Made by a program: the position numbers and the translations under genes
Origin: a virus
DNA: 63,671 nt
Reading direction: 5' to 3' (one strand)
Virus record (IMG/VR): IMGVR_UViG_3300042894_002234
Coordinates: 1-63,671 of that record
Shown: positions 50,901-59,300 of the stretch, piece after piece
How positions within the stretch are numbered: the stretch's first letter is position 1
Layout of the letters: every line of letters begins with the position of its first letter
Notes under the pieces: model-generated
Databases searched by the model: none
Seen by the model: only the letters and a program-made list of their open reading frames with translations
What the model was told of the DNA's origin: nothing

Positions 50901-53593
50901 ACACTTCTACTAAGAAATTCAGCATCAATATTTAATCTATAGTAATCTTTAAAAAGATTAAATGCTTCTTCTAATTTATCAGATTTTAATACATCATTTT
51001 TAATATTTGCATAATTGCTCAAGTAGTTTACAAAAGCTTCTTTAAGATCATTATCATATTTTGGATTAACAGTCTCATCTGCTTTTAATTGAGTATAGTA
51101 TTTTTTATATTCTGCTATAGTTTTTTGTACTTCAGATAAATCTTGAATTTGCTGTTCTTTTTGTTTAGCTAATCTTTCATTTTCTTTAGTACCATCTTTT
51201 AATGATTCTATTTCTTGATCTAATAGTTTTACTTCATTGAGCATATTATCTGCACCAAACAAATGTAAAAATTCAATAGCATTACCATTAGCTACTAAAT
51301 CAATACTTGTAAAAGCATCTGTAATTGAAGACATCCTTGATAGTACTCTATCAAATTGATATGGAGCAAATATTGCTGAACTTTTAGCTTCTTCATAGGC
51401 ATTATGCATTAATACCATTTCATTATACTCATCTGTTCCTTTTTTGTAATCATTAAATTTAAAAGGATTTTCTGCAAACTTTTCAGATCTCTGCTTAATG
51501 TTTTTTGCTCTTTCAATAGATACTTCTAATCTTTGTCTTCCAGCTTGTGCATCAGTTGTACCCAAGGCATCCATTATGCCTTGATCATCCATTGAATTTA
51601 TCTTTTCAAGATGCTCAATAAATAAATCATACTTACCAGTATATAAAGCTGTTGATACATTTTTAAACAAAGCCTCATCAGTAAAATCAATTAAGAATTT
51701 ACTATCACCATTTTCAGCAGCTTGTTTAGTTTTAGCAGCAAGAATTTCTTGTGCAGACATATTAGCTAAATCTGGTGTCAACATATTACCAGCATCTGCA
51801 TAAAAATCATTTAGATTTTTTACAAGAGTATTTCTCATTTGATCATACTCTGCAGCTTTAGCTTCTCTTTGTGCTTTTATGTTTTCTCTTTTTTCTTTAA
51901 TTTCAGTAAATGCTTCTGGATCAGTTTTAGAATAGAAAAAGTCTTTTACTTTATTAGAGCTTTCATTAATACTACTACTAACTTTTTTAATTGCTCTACT
52001 ACCTCCACTCATCAAACCTCCCATTAAGAATCCACTCAAGAAAGTTTCAGCACCTTGACCACTAAACTGTTCTCCAAGACCCTTACCATAACTATCAAGC
52101 ATGCTTAATTCATAATGATTTTTTACTATGTTATGTTCATTATGAAATTGTTTAGTATAATAATCTTCAACAGCAATAGATGAAGCTTCTTGAAAAGACT
52201 CTTGTAAACCTTCAGCTAAATTTGCTGAAAAATAGTTAAGAGTATTTTGAGTCATTAATCTAGGATTAAGACTTCTTATTGCTGATTCTTTCCAACCATC
52301 ACCAAGTATTTTAAATACTTCCTTTCTTGAGATATCTCCAGATATTGTTTTACCAAGTAATTTAAAAGTGTCTTGTGTAGAACCAAATAATTTATTAATA
52401 GGTTTAGTTAAATTTCCAAATACAATATTATTTGTATACTGTATTACTGGAAAATTTATCATCTCATTTACATAACCAGCATGTAATGACTTTTCTTTAA
52501 TGTCATCTATTTGTTCTTTAGTAGGTGTCTTTCCATCAGCATAAGCTTCTCCTAAAAGTTTTTCAAACATTGTATTTTGAACAAAACCACCTTCTAGTTT
52601 AGCTTCAGATAAAGCTCTATTAATATCTCTTACATCTTTAAAGAATGCTCCAAAACTTTTAGAAGCTCTAGCTACTTGACCTAAACCATTTAAACTATTC
52701 CAATTTTTAACTAGTCCAGCTGTTGATTGTAATGGATTTAAAAACTCAGCAGCTCCTCTACCAAATTGTGTAAAGTATTTTTTTGCTTCAACAGCATTAT
52801 CTAAATGTCTAATTGATTTTAAAAGAGCACCTGTTGTTTTACCAAGACCCATAATCTTACTACCAGCCATACCAGCTCTAACAGCAGCAAGATAACCAGC
52901 TGCTCCTAATGAAGCACCACCTGTTTCTAAAGCACCACCAATTCCTCCTAATGCAAGTATAGCTTCTTCTGCAGCTAGTTCAGCAAGAATACCTACAGTA
53001 AATCCAGCATTGATACCAAAATTAATAATACTTGAACCAAGTGTCCCTCTAGTAGACATTGTCTCAGCCATTATTCTTTCTGTTTCTCTAGCAGCTTCTA
53101 CATTTGGAGAAAAATCTCCAGTTAACATTTTAGGTAAATCAGCTGCTGTAGTTACAAAAGCACTACCAGCTATTTGTAAAAATCCTTTAGTACCTCTTGT
53201 TACATCAGACCAAATAGAAGAATTGTCATTATAAAATTTCTCATTATCTCTGAATGGATCAAATCCTAACTCATCAAATTTGGAACTACTTTTATATCTA
53301 TCCCAGTTTAATCCTTTATAAGTTGGATTAAAAGCAAATATTTTAGCATCTGCTAATGGGTCAGTATAATTTGATTGTAGATTTGATATATTATTACTAG
53401 CTGTAGCAGCCCTATTATTATGCTGATTAATTAAAGCTCTAATTTCATTTTCATCACCAGTACCCTCATCAATCTTTGGTGCTGGTAATATATCATCATT
53501 AGCTGGAATACCTTTAACTAAAAAAGAATTAGAATAAAAATCATTCAGTTCAGGAGTAATAAGTGTGTTTGAATCCTTAAAGATCTCTTCCAT
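47924..53593 (-). CDS. Giant virion/ejection protein (1889 aa) with hydrophobic segments and P-loop domain
   Basis: Residues about 130-270 are Gly/Ala-rich hydrophobic helices (I-L-A-E-L-A-A-E-E-A-I-L-A-L-G-G) fit for membrane insertion. The middle is charged coiled coil. The C-terminal domain has a P-loop F-S-P-G-L-G-K-T-T (1568-1576), with Phe at the first Walker Gly, followed by V-D-M-D (1586-1589) as in small kinases. This looks like a nucleotide or polynucleotide kinase-type fold. The gene lies 10 nt upstream of the RNAP gene. A capsid cargo protein that enters the cell with the polymerase is inferred. Confidence 0.75.
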   Translation of the reverse strand: MEEIFKDSNTLITPELNDFYSNSFLVKGIPANDDILPAPKIDEGTGDENEIRALINQHNNRAATASNNISNLQSNYTDPLADAKIFAFNPTYKGLNWDRYKSSSKFDELGFDPFRDNEKFYNDNSSIWSDVTRGTKGFLQIAGSAFVTTAADLPKMLTGDFSPNVEAARETERIMAETMSTRGTLGSSIINFGINAGFTVGILAELAAEEAILALGGIGGALETGGASLGAAGYLAAVRAGMAGSKIMGLGKTTGALLKSIRHLDNAVEAKKYFTQFGRGAAEFLNPLQSTAGLVKNWNSLNGLGQVARASKSFGAFFKDVRDINRALSEAKLEGGFVQNTMFEKLLGEAYADGKTPTKEQIDDIKEKSLHAGYVNEMINFPVIQYTNNIVFGNLTKPINKLFGSTQDTFKLLGKTISGDISRKEVFKILGDGWKESAIRSLNPRLMTQNTLNYFSANLAEGLQESFQEASSIAVEDYYTKQFHNEHNIVKNHYELSMLDSYGKGLGEQFSGQGAETFLSGFLMGGLMSGGSRAIKKVSSSINESSNKVKDFFYSKTDPEAFTEIKEKRENIKAQREAKAAEYDQMRNTLVKNLNDFYADAGNMLTPDLANMSAQEILAAKTKQAAENGDSKFLIDFTDEALFKNVSTALYTGKYDLFIEHLEKINSMDDQGIMDALGTTDAQAGRQRLEVSIERAKNIKQRSEKFAENPFKFNDYKKGTDEYNEMVLMHNAYEEAKSSAIFAPYQFDRVLSRMSSITDAFTSIDLVANGNAIEFLHLFGADNMLNEVKLLDQEIESLKDGTKENERLAKQKEQQIQDLSEVQKTIAEYKKYYTQLKADETVNPKYDNDLKEAFVNYLSNYANIKNDVLKSDKLEEAFNLFKDYYRLNIDAEFLSRSVAVIADPNFLRNESLRRYDALKKMHTNRKDLIKKSIDDYLRKIGLNGVFQKLYDAGFVGEPKEMVAYNISGGKKDVKTFYRVKDLSQVNATDVEDIAKIKEIFKEYEDITGVSKEKEAAAIKAREDAAKKVEEAVEAARVAEKEKALDVYTPETKAKLVADYEVYPEKNTQSFEEYLETPRAARIIAAEKQPAPVPATPADLLGQFVTGLATDQGLKIIEAGLLTSGKSVISSISRATPEQRQKIDSDIEKLRQQYPEKNIVTRIENGNLIIEIDTRPTPITPTEEVTIPENLEDTPGYAEAMGIQPTEEQPVVETEVEDNTDKWKSLINKSTSSRELDKIMDSIDAVDQMTPDILTAINVKRDEFVAKTEAFEAKVIGEEEEPTKKELSDFQKESNNFTLEFNISKSIKAYLDKRDNKWRFFNKKGKEVKSLNQILKYGKELIKKPNLLRLWYTEIISDNSREAVKEYITDLYQYYEEGMENSNTTYVDLDTLLISKLVNRKFRDTNELSGNLTDVNLKKWINNDLGSIDTLDIFSSLIQQEVAENGFPNYDSQDIMYLIVDIIQRYPNGISEKTYKEVAADNAYNKKLLNLIDDFALQFGLDLESVTEGLSNVITSFEEYEKDPFEFQGEPESYEDFSGYEEFVNEKEKQKVKEEFPLDNMFKGKIIYFSPGLGKTTLVEQYPDQFVDMDVLLYEEFKNDPGFENATPENIGEVVFSMYGVKNPNFGALKDTRYASAFKKAQALAAQGKTVLTGSVAFISSADYSIKANNEDISKEAIRKKNPGITDTSLKSYLKSLKTKQDQNNLVLSVDQNSLVQLLTGNYDLLPFIDEVVSREQLIELGKYITSKQSKEVMEAFDKKMTYLNARNLLFSNLQPGDTVIILNEETGKQHKTKIIKMRDPDTYDLEYDPKESTFLKRSNLHNLISVIPAQGQTEAIKIDEVDNADAKNNIEKMNISFTEEDFAQLDKTMNDTNDDDMINGSEDPNLCNN

Positions 53594-53595
53594 TA

Positions 53596-56376
53596 TTATT
53601 TACCATTTAAAACCTCTTGAGGATTATTAGTTTTTACTTTTAAATTCTCTAATTTAATTTTCATTTGATCAGCAAAGTCTTTAGACATATCTATACTAGA
53701 TTGCATATCTGTTATTAGTCTTTCAGCATCACCTTTATATAATGAATTAGTTTTATATATTGGTTCACCTTCCTGTAATTTTACTGGATCCCATGTAGGA
53801 ATTTTTTGAAATACAGAATATGAATTATTAATTGGATCTTTAGTTATAACAGCATATCCTCCTTCATCATTAGGATTTCCTAACTGAACTTTGTTATTAT
53901 TAGTTTGAAAAATAATATCTGCAAAAGATTTAGTACCTGCTTCTAATACATTATTGGCTTTATCTTTTGGTATATATATTTCAAATCCTTTAGATATTCC
54001 ACTAAATTCAGTAGATTCAGCTTCTTTCTTAGCACCAACAATATTTTCTTCTAACCATTGTCTATCTGGTGTAATAGTCACTTTAGCAAAATCTTTTTTA
54101 TCTGAAAAGGCTTCATATTTAAATGTAGCTAAAGGCATTTTAGGATTATCTTTTTTAGGATCGTAACCCTTAGAAAAATCTCTTATAAATTGTTGAACCA
54201 TCTCAACAGTTGTTCCTGAATCTTCTTTTACTTGATATCCACTATTTTGGATATCTCTTAAAATGGTTTCTGCAGCAGCATAATTTTGACTAAATTTTTC
54301 TAAAGGATTAGCATTTAAAAATACAGGTTTAGCACCTACGGCTCCACCACCATCACCTTTAACAACTTGACCATAAAAAGGAATTACTCTTAAGCTTTTA
54401 TTTTCTCTAGTTCCATCAGAATATTGTCTAATATATTCTTCTGTCATTTCATCATGTATTTCAGCAGAATCCTCTATACTAATACCTTTTTTTAATAGCA
54501 TATCCTGAAACTCATTTTTAGGTACAATACCATTTTGTTTTGTAAAAAAATTATCTACAAACTGTATATAGTCTGAATCTAATTCCGAATATACATCATT
54601 CTTCATTGTAAGTTTTATTCTATTACCATTTTCAGCTTGTAATTTAGCAACAGCTTCAACATTCATTTTTTGTCTGTTGACATTTTTCATTACACCTGCT
54701 TTATCTTTAAGTAAACCTGAATATATAGGATTTCCTTGTAAAGCATATACAACTTGACTGTATTTCTTTTCATAAGTTTTATAGCCTTTAGCCCAACTAT
54801 AATGTTTATCAAAAGTATCTTCATCTGGTTTAGCACCTGGAAACAATCTAGCAAAATCTTTTTTAGCAATGTCTGCATATTTACCAGTTCCTTGAGATGC
54901 TTGATATAGATTTGAATATACATCTGTTAATACATCACGCATATTACCCATATAACCACTAACTTCAGATTCAATTGTTTTTGTGTTAGTTATATATAAG
55001 TCTTCTTTGCTTAAATTATCATCAGTAATTTCACCAGTAGTAATCTCTAATGGTTTACCAGCACCTAATAATGCAGCAGCTTCTTGTTTTTCTTCTTGTT
55101 TCTTTATTGCTTCTTTTTGAGAAGTATAATCTAATTTGGCAATATCATATCTAAAATTAAGTGCAGCCATTGCTTGTGAATTGCGTAAAGAAAGTGCTGA
55201 ACTTTGTTCATTCAATGCAAATTGATCTTCTTTACTTTCAATTCCACTTGTTGCTTGTGAATAATTATGAGCAATATCTCTAATGTCATTATCAAAATAT
55301 TCATTTGCTGCAAGTCCGTCTATTCTACCTCTTAGTGTTCTGATATCAATAGAATCAATATCAGTAAAAGCATCTTTATTTCTTAATAAACCAGTTTTAC
55401 CTTTTTCTAACACTGGTACTAATTGACTAAGATATCTGTATTCTTGCGCATCTTTACTATCTAAAGCAATTCCTTTATTTTTAATTTTACTATCAAGTAA
55501 ATTTAGTTTGGCTTTAGATGAATTTAATTCTAAATCCATTTGAGATATCTGTTCTTCCAATGATTGGGAAATACTATCTGCTCTATCTATTAGATATTGT
55601 TTTTCTGCTTCTTCTTCAGAACCATTAAACATAGAAGCATTAGATCTAGCATAATCTTTTCTAGCAACATATGCTTTAGTATCATACATTGCTGTTACAC
55701 TGCTATCATCTTCATATAATGTCTTAATCATATTATATAATGGTTTCTCTAATAGATCACCATTTGTATATGTAACATTATATCTACCTGTATTTACTTC
55801 TCTTGTAATTTTGAAGTCTTGTTCTTTTAAAAACTTTAATACATCTTCAGCATATTTAACTCTTGGTGTATAAGATACTTTACCAAAGTTTAAAGACTCA
55901 TCTGTACCTGTTTTTTTAAATTCTTCTCTTTTATATTCTACTGCTTTTAAACCTTCATCCCAAGCACCAAATTTTTCACAATCTTTACCAACACAATTCT
56001 TAAGCATCTCATGTGCTTGTCTTGAATCATCAATTGATTTAGTTACAACCATATCAACCATCATTGGTTTATCTTGATAGAATGGTTTAAATATTTGAGA
56101 GGCTGCTTGTACGTTTTGTGGTAATGATAAATCTACTCCAGAAATCTTTTTAATTTCTTTATCAGCATCTTTAAAAAATTGATCTCTTCTATTTACATTT
56201 TCATCTCTTGTAAGAGGTGAGTTTAATATTGTAGAATATAATCCACTTAGTTGCTTATACCCTTGCTGATATTGCTCATGCTTTAATTGTAAAGCCTGAT
56301 TATAAAAGTCAAAGTTAGGAGTAAAAGGTTGGAATGGTTGAATCACATCCGTGACCCCTTGTAAGTATGTAGCCAT
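53596..56376 (-). CDS. Virion cargo/structural protein, helical (926 aa)
   Basis: The N-terminal pattern (Q-P-F-T-P-N-F-D-F-Y, Y-S-T-I-L-N-S-P-L-T-R, R-R-D-Q-F-F-K, D-L-S-L-P-Q-N-V) is one I recognise from internal virion proteins of crAss-like and other Bacteroidota phages. The rest is mostly helical with polar coiled-coil segments, one Cys pair, and no enzymatic motif. It ends 2 nt before the 1889-aa gene. A candidate promoter motif overlaps its start. Confidence 0.75.
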   Translation of the reverse strand: MATYLQGVTDVIQPFQPFTPNFDFYNQALQLKHEQYQQGYKQLSGLYSTILNSPLTRDENVNRRDQFFKDADKEIKKISGVDLSLPQNVQAASQIFKPFYQDKPMMVDMVVTKSIDDSRQAHEMLKNCVGKDCEKFGAWDEGLKAVEYKREEFKKTGTDESLNFGKVSYTPRVKYAEDVLKFLKEQDFKITREVNTGRYNVTYTNGDLLEKPLYNMIKTLYEDDSSVTAMYDTKAYVARKDYARSNASMFNGSEEEAEKQYLIDRADSISQSLEEQISQMDLELNSSKAKLNLLDSKIKNKGIALDSKDAQEYRYLSQLVPVLEKGKTGLLRNKDAFTDIDSIDIRTLRGRIDGLAANEYFDNDIRDIAHNYSQATSGIESKEDQFALNEQSSALSLRNSQAMAALNFRYDIAKLDYTSQKEAIKKQEEKQEAAALLGAGKPLEITTGEITDDNLSKEDLYITNTKTIESEVSGYMGNMRDVLTDVYSNLYQASQGTGKYADIAKKDFARLFPGAKPDEDTFDKHYSWAKGYKTYEKKYSQVVYALQGNPIYSGLLKDKAGVMKNVNRQKMNVEAVAKLQAENGNRIKLTMKNDVYSELDSDYIQFVDNFFTKQNGIVPKNEFQDMLLKKGISIEDSAEIHDEMTEEYIRQYSDGTRENKSLRVIPFYGQVVKGDGGGAVGAKPVFLNANPLEKFSQNYAAAETILRDIQNSGYQVKEDSGTTVEMVQQFIRDFSKGYDPKKDNPKMPLATFKYEAFSDKKDFAKVTITPDRQWLEENIVGAKKEAESTEFSGISKGFEIYIPKDKANNVLEAGTKSFADIIFQTNNNKVQLGNPNDEGGYAVITKDPINNSYSVFQKIPTWDPVKLQEGEPIYKTNSLYKGDAERLITDMQSSIDMSKDFADQMKIKLENLKVKTNNPQEVLNGK

Positions 56377-56395
56377 AGTATAATATATACAAAAA
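56375..56395 (-). promoter_or_regulatory. Candidate late promoter motif (copy 2)
   Basis: On the minus strand the sequence is TTTTTGTATATATTATACTAT. It matches 18 of 21 positions of the minus-strand sequence at 15375-15355, before the lysis cassette. Here it abuts and overlaps the ATG, so it would have to give a leaderless or internal start. Only two copies were found by eye. Confidence 0.35.
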
Positions 56396-56398
56396 TAT

Positions 56399-56428
56399 AT
56401 AAAGTTTATTAAACTTATAAAGTTTATT
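56399..56428. repeat. 12-bp direct repeat with nested hairpin
   Basis: ATAAAGTTTATT occurs at 56399-56410 and 56417-56428. AAGTTT-ATT-AAACTT (56402-56416) can fold as a hairpin. It lies in the only gap of more than 10 nt (56377-56436) in the minus-strand giant-gene block and may be a regulatory or processing site. Confidence 0.45.
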
Positions 56429-56436
56429 CAATTAGT

Positions 56437-58308
56437 TTAACCACCAGTTGGATTAAAACCAAGACCCATTTGTTGCATCATTTGGTAATATGCAGCTAAA
56501 TCTTGATCATTAGCTTGTCCTCTTTGTCTTCTAGGACTTCTAGATAAAGCTTCACCTGGATATATTCTATCATATATATCCATTTTAGCATCATTATCAT
56601 ATGGTGACCATCTAGTATCATCTAAAAATTTAGCTAATTGTTCTTCTCTTCTTTGAGCATCTGCTTTATAAGAAGCATCTAAACTTTGTGGTAGATTATC
56701 TTGATTTAATCTAATACTACCTCCATCACTTGGATCTAAAAAGTATTCATATGGATGCATATAATTCATAGTATTAGCCATAGCCTTATTACTAAGACCA
56801 GTATTGTAAGCATTAATAATATTACGCCTAGCTAAATTTCTAGAATTATCAAACTGTTGATTTGCTGTAGTAATTTGATCATAGTAGTTACCAGTCTTCT
56901 GAGCATTATATAACGCTTGTTTAGTATCTACTTCAGCATTATACTTAGCAGCATCATTAGCTACACCAACATTTAAATTTTCATATTGACCTAAAGTGTT
57001 AGCAGCTTGTTCAGCAGCTCTACCTTGCATTTGATTATAACCAGCTACATACGCTTGAGGATTACTATAAGCATTCATTCCTTGAACACCTATATTAGTT
57101 TGTTCATTTATATTAGCTAGTGCTCTAGAAGGATCATAAAATGTGGGATCATAATTTGCAAAGTCTGCTTCTGGCATCCAAGGCATATATTTTTTAGTCC
57201 CTGTCCAATCTGCTAGTGCTCCATATAGATTATTTCTATCTTGAGGAAACCAACCAACTTCTGGTATTTTACCTTTTTTACCTACTCCACCTACTGGTAT
57301 ATCACCACCAGTGTTTATATCCTCACATAAACCAGTAACTGGATTACGTTTTTGTCCTGGAGGACAATCTTTATTAGGAGGAGGTGGTGTTTTTTGTTTT
57401 GTAGTAGCTATTTGTCTTGATGTATTATCACCAAATATTGCATCTATAAAACTTATATTACCAGCACCTTTTTTATTAGCTAATGATTCAGAATCATCTG
57501 GATCAACAGGACCTGAACCAGTCCAGTTAAATTGATCTAGTTTAGTTCTAACATTTTTAGGAACAGTATTATCTACAGACAAATCTTTTAAATCATAAAA
57601 AGTTTTTTGAAATGCTGTTAAATCTGTTTCATCTATACCATATTCTCCTAGTATTCTATCTCTATTTGCTTTATTAGCATCTAGATTTAAATCTTTAAAT
57701 TCATCTTCAGAAGTTTTAGAATTAAGAATCATAATAGCTCTTTGAGTCTTTAAAAATCTTTTGACTAACTCATCAGCATCTTTTACATTCTTGTATGCAG
57801 AACCTTTTCCTTTAACTTTATAAGAGCTTTTAGTTTTTTGATATTCTTTCCATAAAGCTTCTTTTACTTCAGGATCACTCAATGCAGTTTCAAGTTCATT
57901 GTAATCACTTGTATAATCTCTTTGTGATCCTTTTAAGAAATAAGGATCATCATTAGATACTTTTTTTAATTTTGGTTTACCAGTAGATTCATCATATCCA
58001 GTTACTCTACCTAATTGACCATCAACTTCAATAACTGAACCTATTGGTGGTTTACCAGTAGGAGCACCTACATTTTGTGTTACAGCAGAAGGACTTTGAT
58101 TTACAACTACAGCATTAGCAGATGCTTGAGTAGCATTCTCAGGAACATAACCAAATGTTCCATCTGCATTTTGAGTGTAAACATAAATAGAGCCATCTCC
58201 CATTTCTATTTTATCTCCTACAATTGGAGTATCATTATCAGGTGGAACTTGAACACCTCCTTGAGCTTTAGGAAGCTCTGGATAAAACATGTTATATGGA
58301 GTATACAT
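56437..58308 (-). CDS. Virion protein with P-x-x-Q-GG motif and Cys loop (623 aa)
   Basis: The N-terminus has L-P-K-A-Q-G-G (12-18), a motif repeated in the 1456-aa neighbour. A Pro-rich segment leads to C-P-P-G-Q-K-R-N-P-V-T-G-L-C, a small two-Cys loop. The C-terminal 250 residues are long Ala/Asn/Gln-rich helices (A-E-Q-A-A-N-T-L-G-Q-Y, N-A-E-V-D-T-K-Q-A-L-Y-N-A-Q), typical of crAss-like cargo or portal-associated proteins. No enzyme motif is seen. Confidence 0.72.
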   Translation of the reverse strand: MYTPYNMFYPELPKAQGGVQVPPDNDTPIVGDKIEMGDGSIYVYTQNADGTFGYVPENATQASANAVVVNQSPSAVTQNVGAPTGKPPIGSVIEVDGQLGRVTGYDESTGKPKLKKVSNDDPYFLKGSQRDYTSDYNELETALSDPEVKEALWKEYQKTKSSYKVKGKGSAYKNVKDADELVKRFLKTQRAIMILNSKTSEDEFKDLNLDANKANRDRILGEYGIDETDLTAFQKTFYDLKDLSVDNTVPKNVRTKLDQFNWTGSGPVDPDDSESLANKKGAGNISFIDAIFGDNTSRQIATTKQKTPPPPNKDCPPGQKRNPVTGLCEDINTGGDIPVGGVGKKGKIPEVGWFPQDRNNLYGALADWTGTKKYMPWMPEADFANYDPTFYDPSRALANINEQTNIGVQGMNAYSNPQAYVAGYNQMQGRAAEQAANTLGQYENLNVGVANDAAKYNAEVDTKQALYNAQKTGNYYDQITTANQQFDNSRNLARRNIINAYNTGLSNKAMANTMNYMHPYEYFLDPSDGGSIRLNQDNLPQSLDASYKADAQRREEQLAKFLDDTRWSPYDNDAKMDIYDRIYPGEALSRSPRRQRGQANDQDLAAYYQMMQQMGLGFNPTGG

Positions 58309-58313
58309 AGTTT

Positions 58314-59300
58314 TTATTTTATATTATATTTCTTTTTAAATTCAATTTCTTCTGCTGGTGTTAACTTCCTTGTTTTATTTTTTGGGATAGGTTGTATATT
58401 ATTCTTTTTAAAGAATTCAGCTTCCTCTTGAGGAGTTAATTTCATTGTTCTAGGTTCTCTTACTGGTTTTACTTCTGGTAAAGGTTGAACATTTCTATTA
58501 ATATCTGGTACTGCAATATTTTGTGAAGGTAGCTCATTAATTTCTTTTCTATATAAACCTTCTATACTGGTTGTTCTTGGTTTTTCTTCAATACTTTTAT
58601 TAGGTAATACAAAAAGATTTTCTGGACCATATCCTATTGGAGTATTTTCAGATTCATCAGCCATTCTATAACTCTTAGGTTGATTAAGCATTCCTTCAAA
58701 GTCATATGGTGTAAAGTCCCTAGTTGCAATTTGATAAGTTCTCCTTGCTGCATCATTCTTATATTTATTAATGGTTTCAAAATCAGTATTTTTATTACCT
58801 AATTGATAAGGATTATATCCACATATTCTATACCCATTAGAATCAATATAACAATTACCTTTTTCCCAATCTGTTTGACCATTTACATTTTTATATTGAG
58901 CATTATAGTTATGATTCTGAAATATATTATGTATTAAATTATCATCATTATTATCTGTCTCCTTAAATTCAATTTTATTACCATAATATTTATCATAAAT
59001 ATCATGACCTTGTTCAGAATATAATTCTGGACTATATACTTTATTGGTTAAATTAATAACTTGATTTAAAAAATTAGGATCAAATGAATTAATAGGTTGA
59101 TTATAAAAATCATATAAATTATAAGAACCATATTGATTACGTCTACTATATTTTGCTAAATAGTCATCATATTCATCAATATAACTAGGTGTTCTAGTTT
59201 TATCATACCAATGGGAATCTCTAAAAGGTTCAGTAACCCCTTTGAGTTCTTTCATATTAGAGAACTCACCATCTATTTGATATTTCCTTAACTTTTTCAT
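58314..59300 (-). CDS. Virion-associated protein with C-terminal tandem repeat (328 aa)
   Basis: Start at 59300 (M-K-K-L-R-K) is chosen because it overlaps the upstream stop by one base (TAATG); an ATG at 59315 is also in frame. The body is Asn/Tyr/Asp-rich. Near residue 212 it has M-A-D-E-S-E-N-T-P-I-G-Y-G-P, closely matching a segment of the 1456-aa protein. The last 45 residues are a two-copy repeat, K-L-T-P-x-E-E-x-E-F-x-K-K-x-N-I. No function is recognised; its place between two virion genes suggests a structural or cargo role. Confidence 0.7.
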   Translation of the reverse strand: MKKLRKYQIDGEFSNMKELKGVTEPFRDSHWYDKTRTPSYIDEYDDYLAKYSRRNQYGSYNLYDFYNQPINSFDPNFLNQVINLTNKVYSPELYSEQGHDIYDKYYGNKIEFKETDNNDDNLIHNIFQNHNYNAQYKNVNGQTDWEKGNCYIDSNGYRICGYNPYQLGNKNTDFETINKYKNDAARRTYQIATRDFTPYDFEGMLNQPKSYRMADESENTPIGYGPENLFVLPNKSIEEKPRTTSIEGLYRKEINELPSQNIAVPDINRNVQPLPEVKPVREPRTMKLTPQEEAEFFKKNNIQPIPKNKTRKLTPAEEIEFKKKYNIK

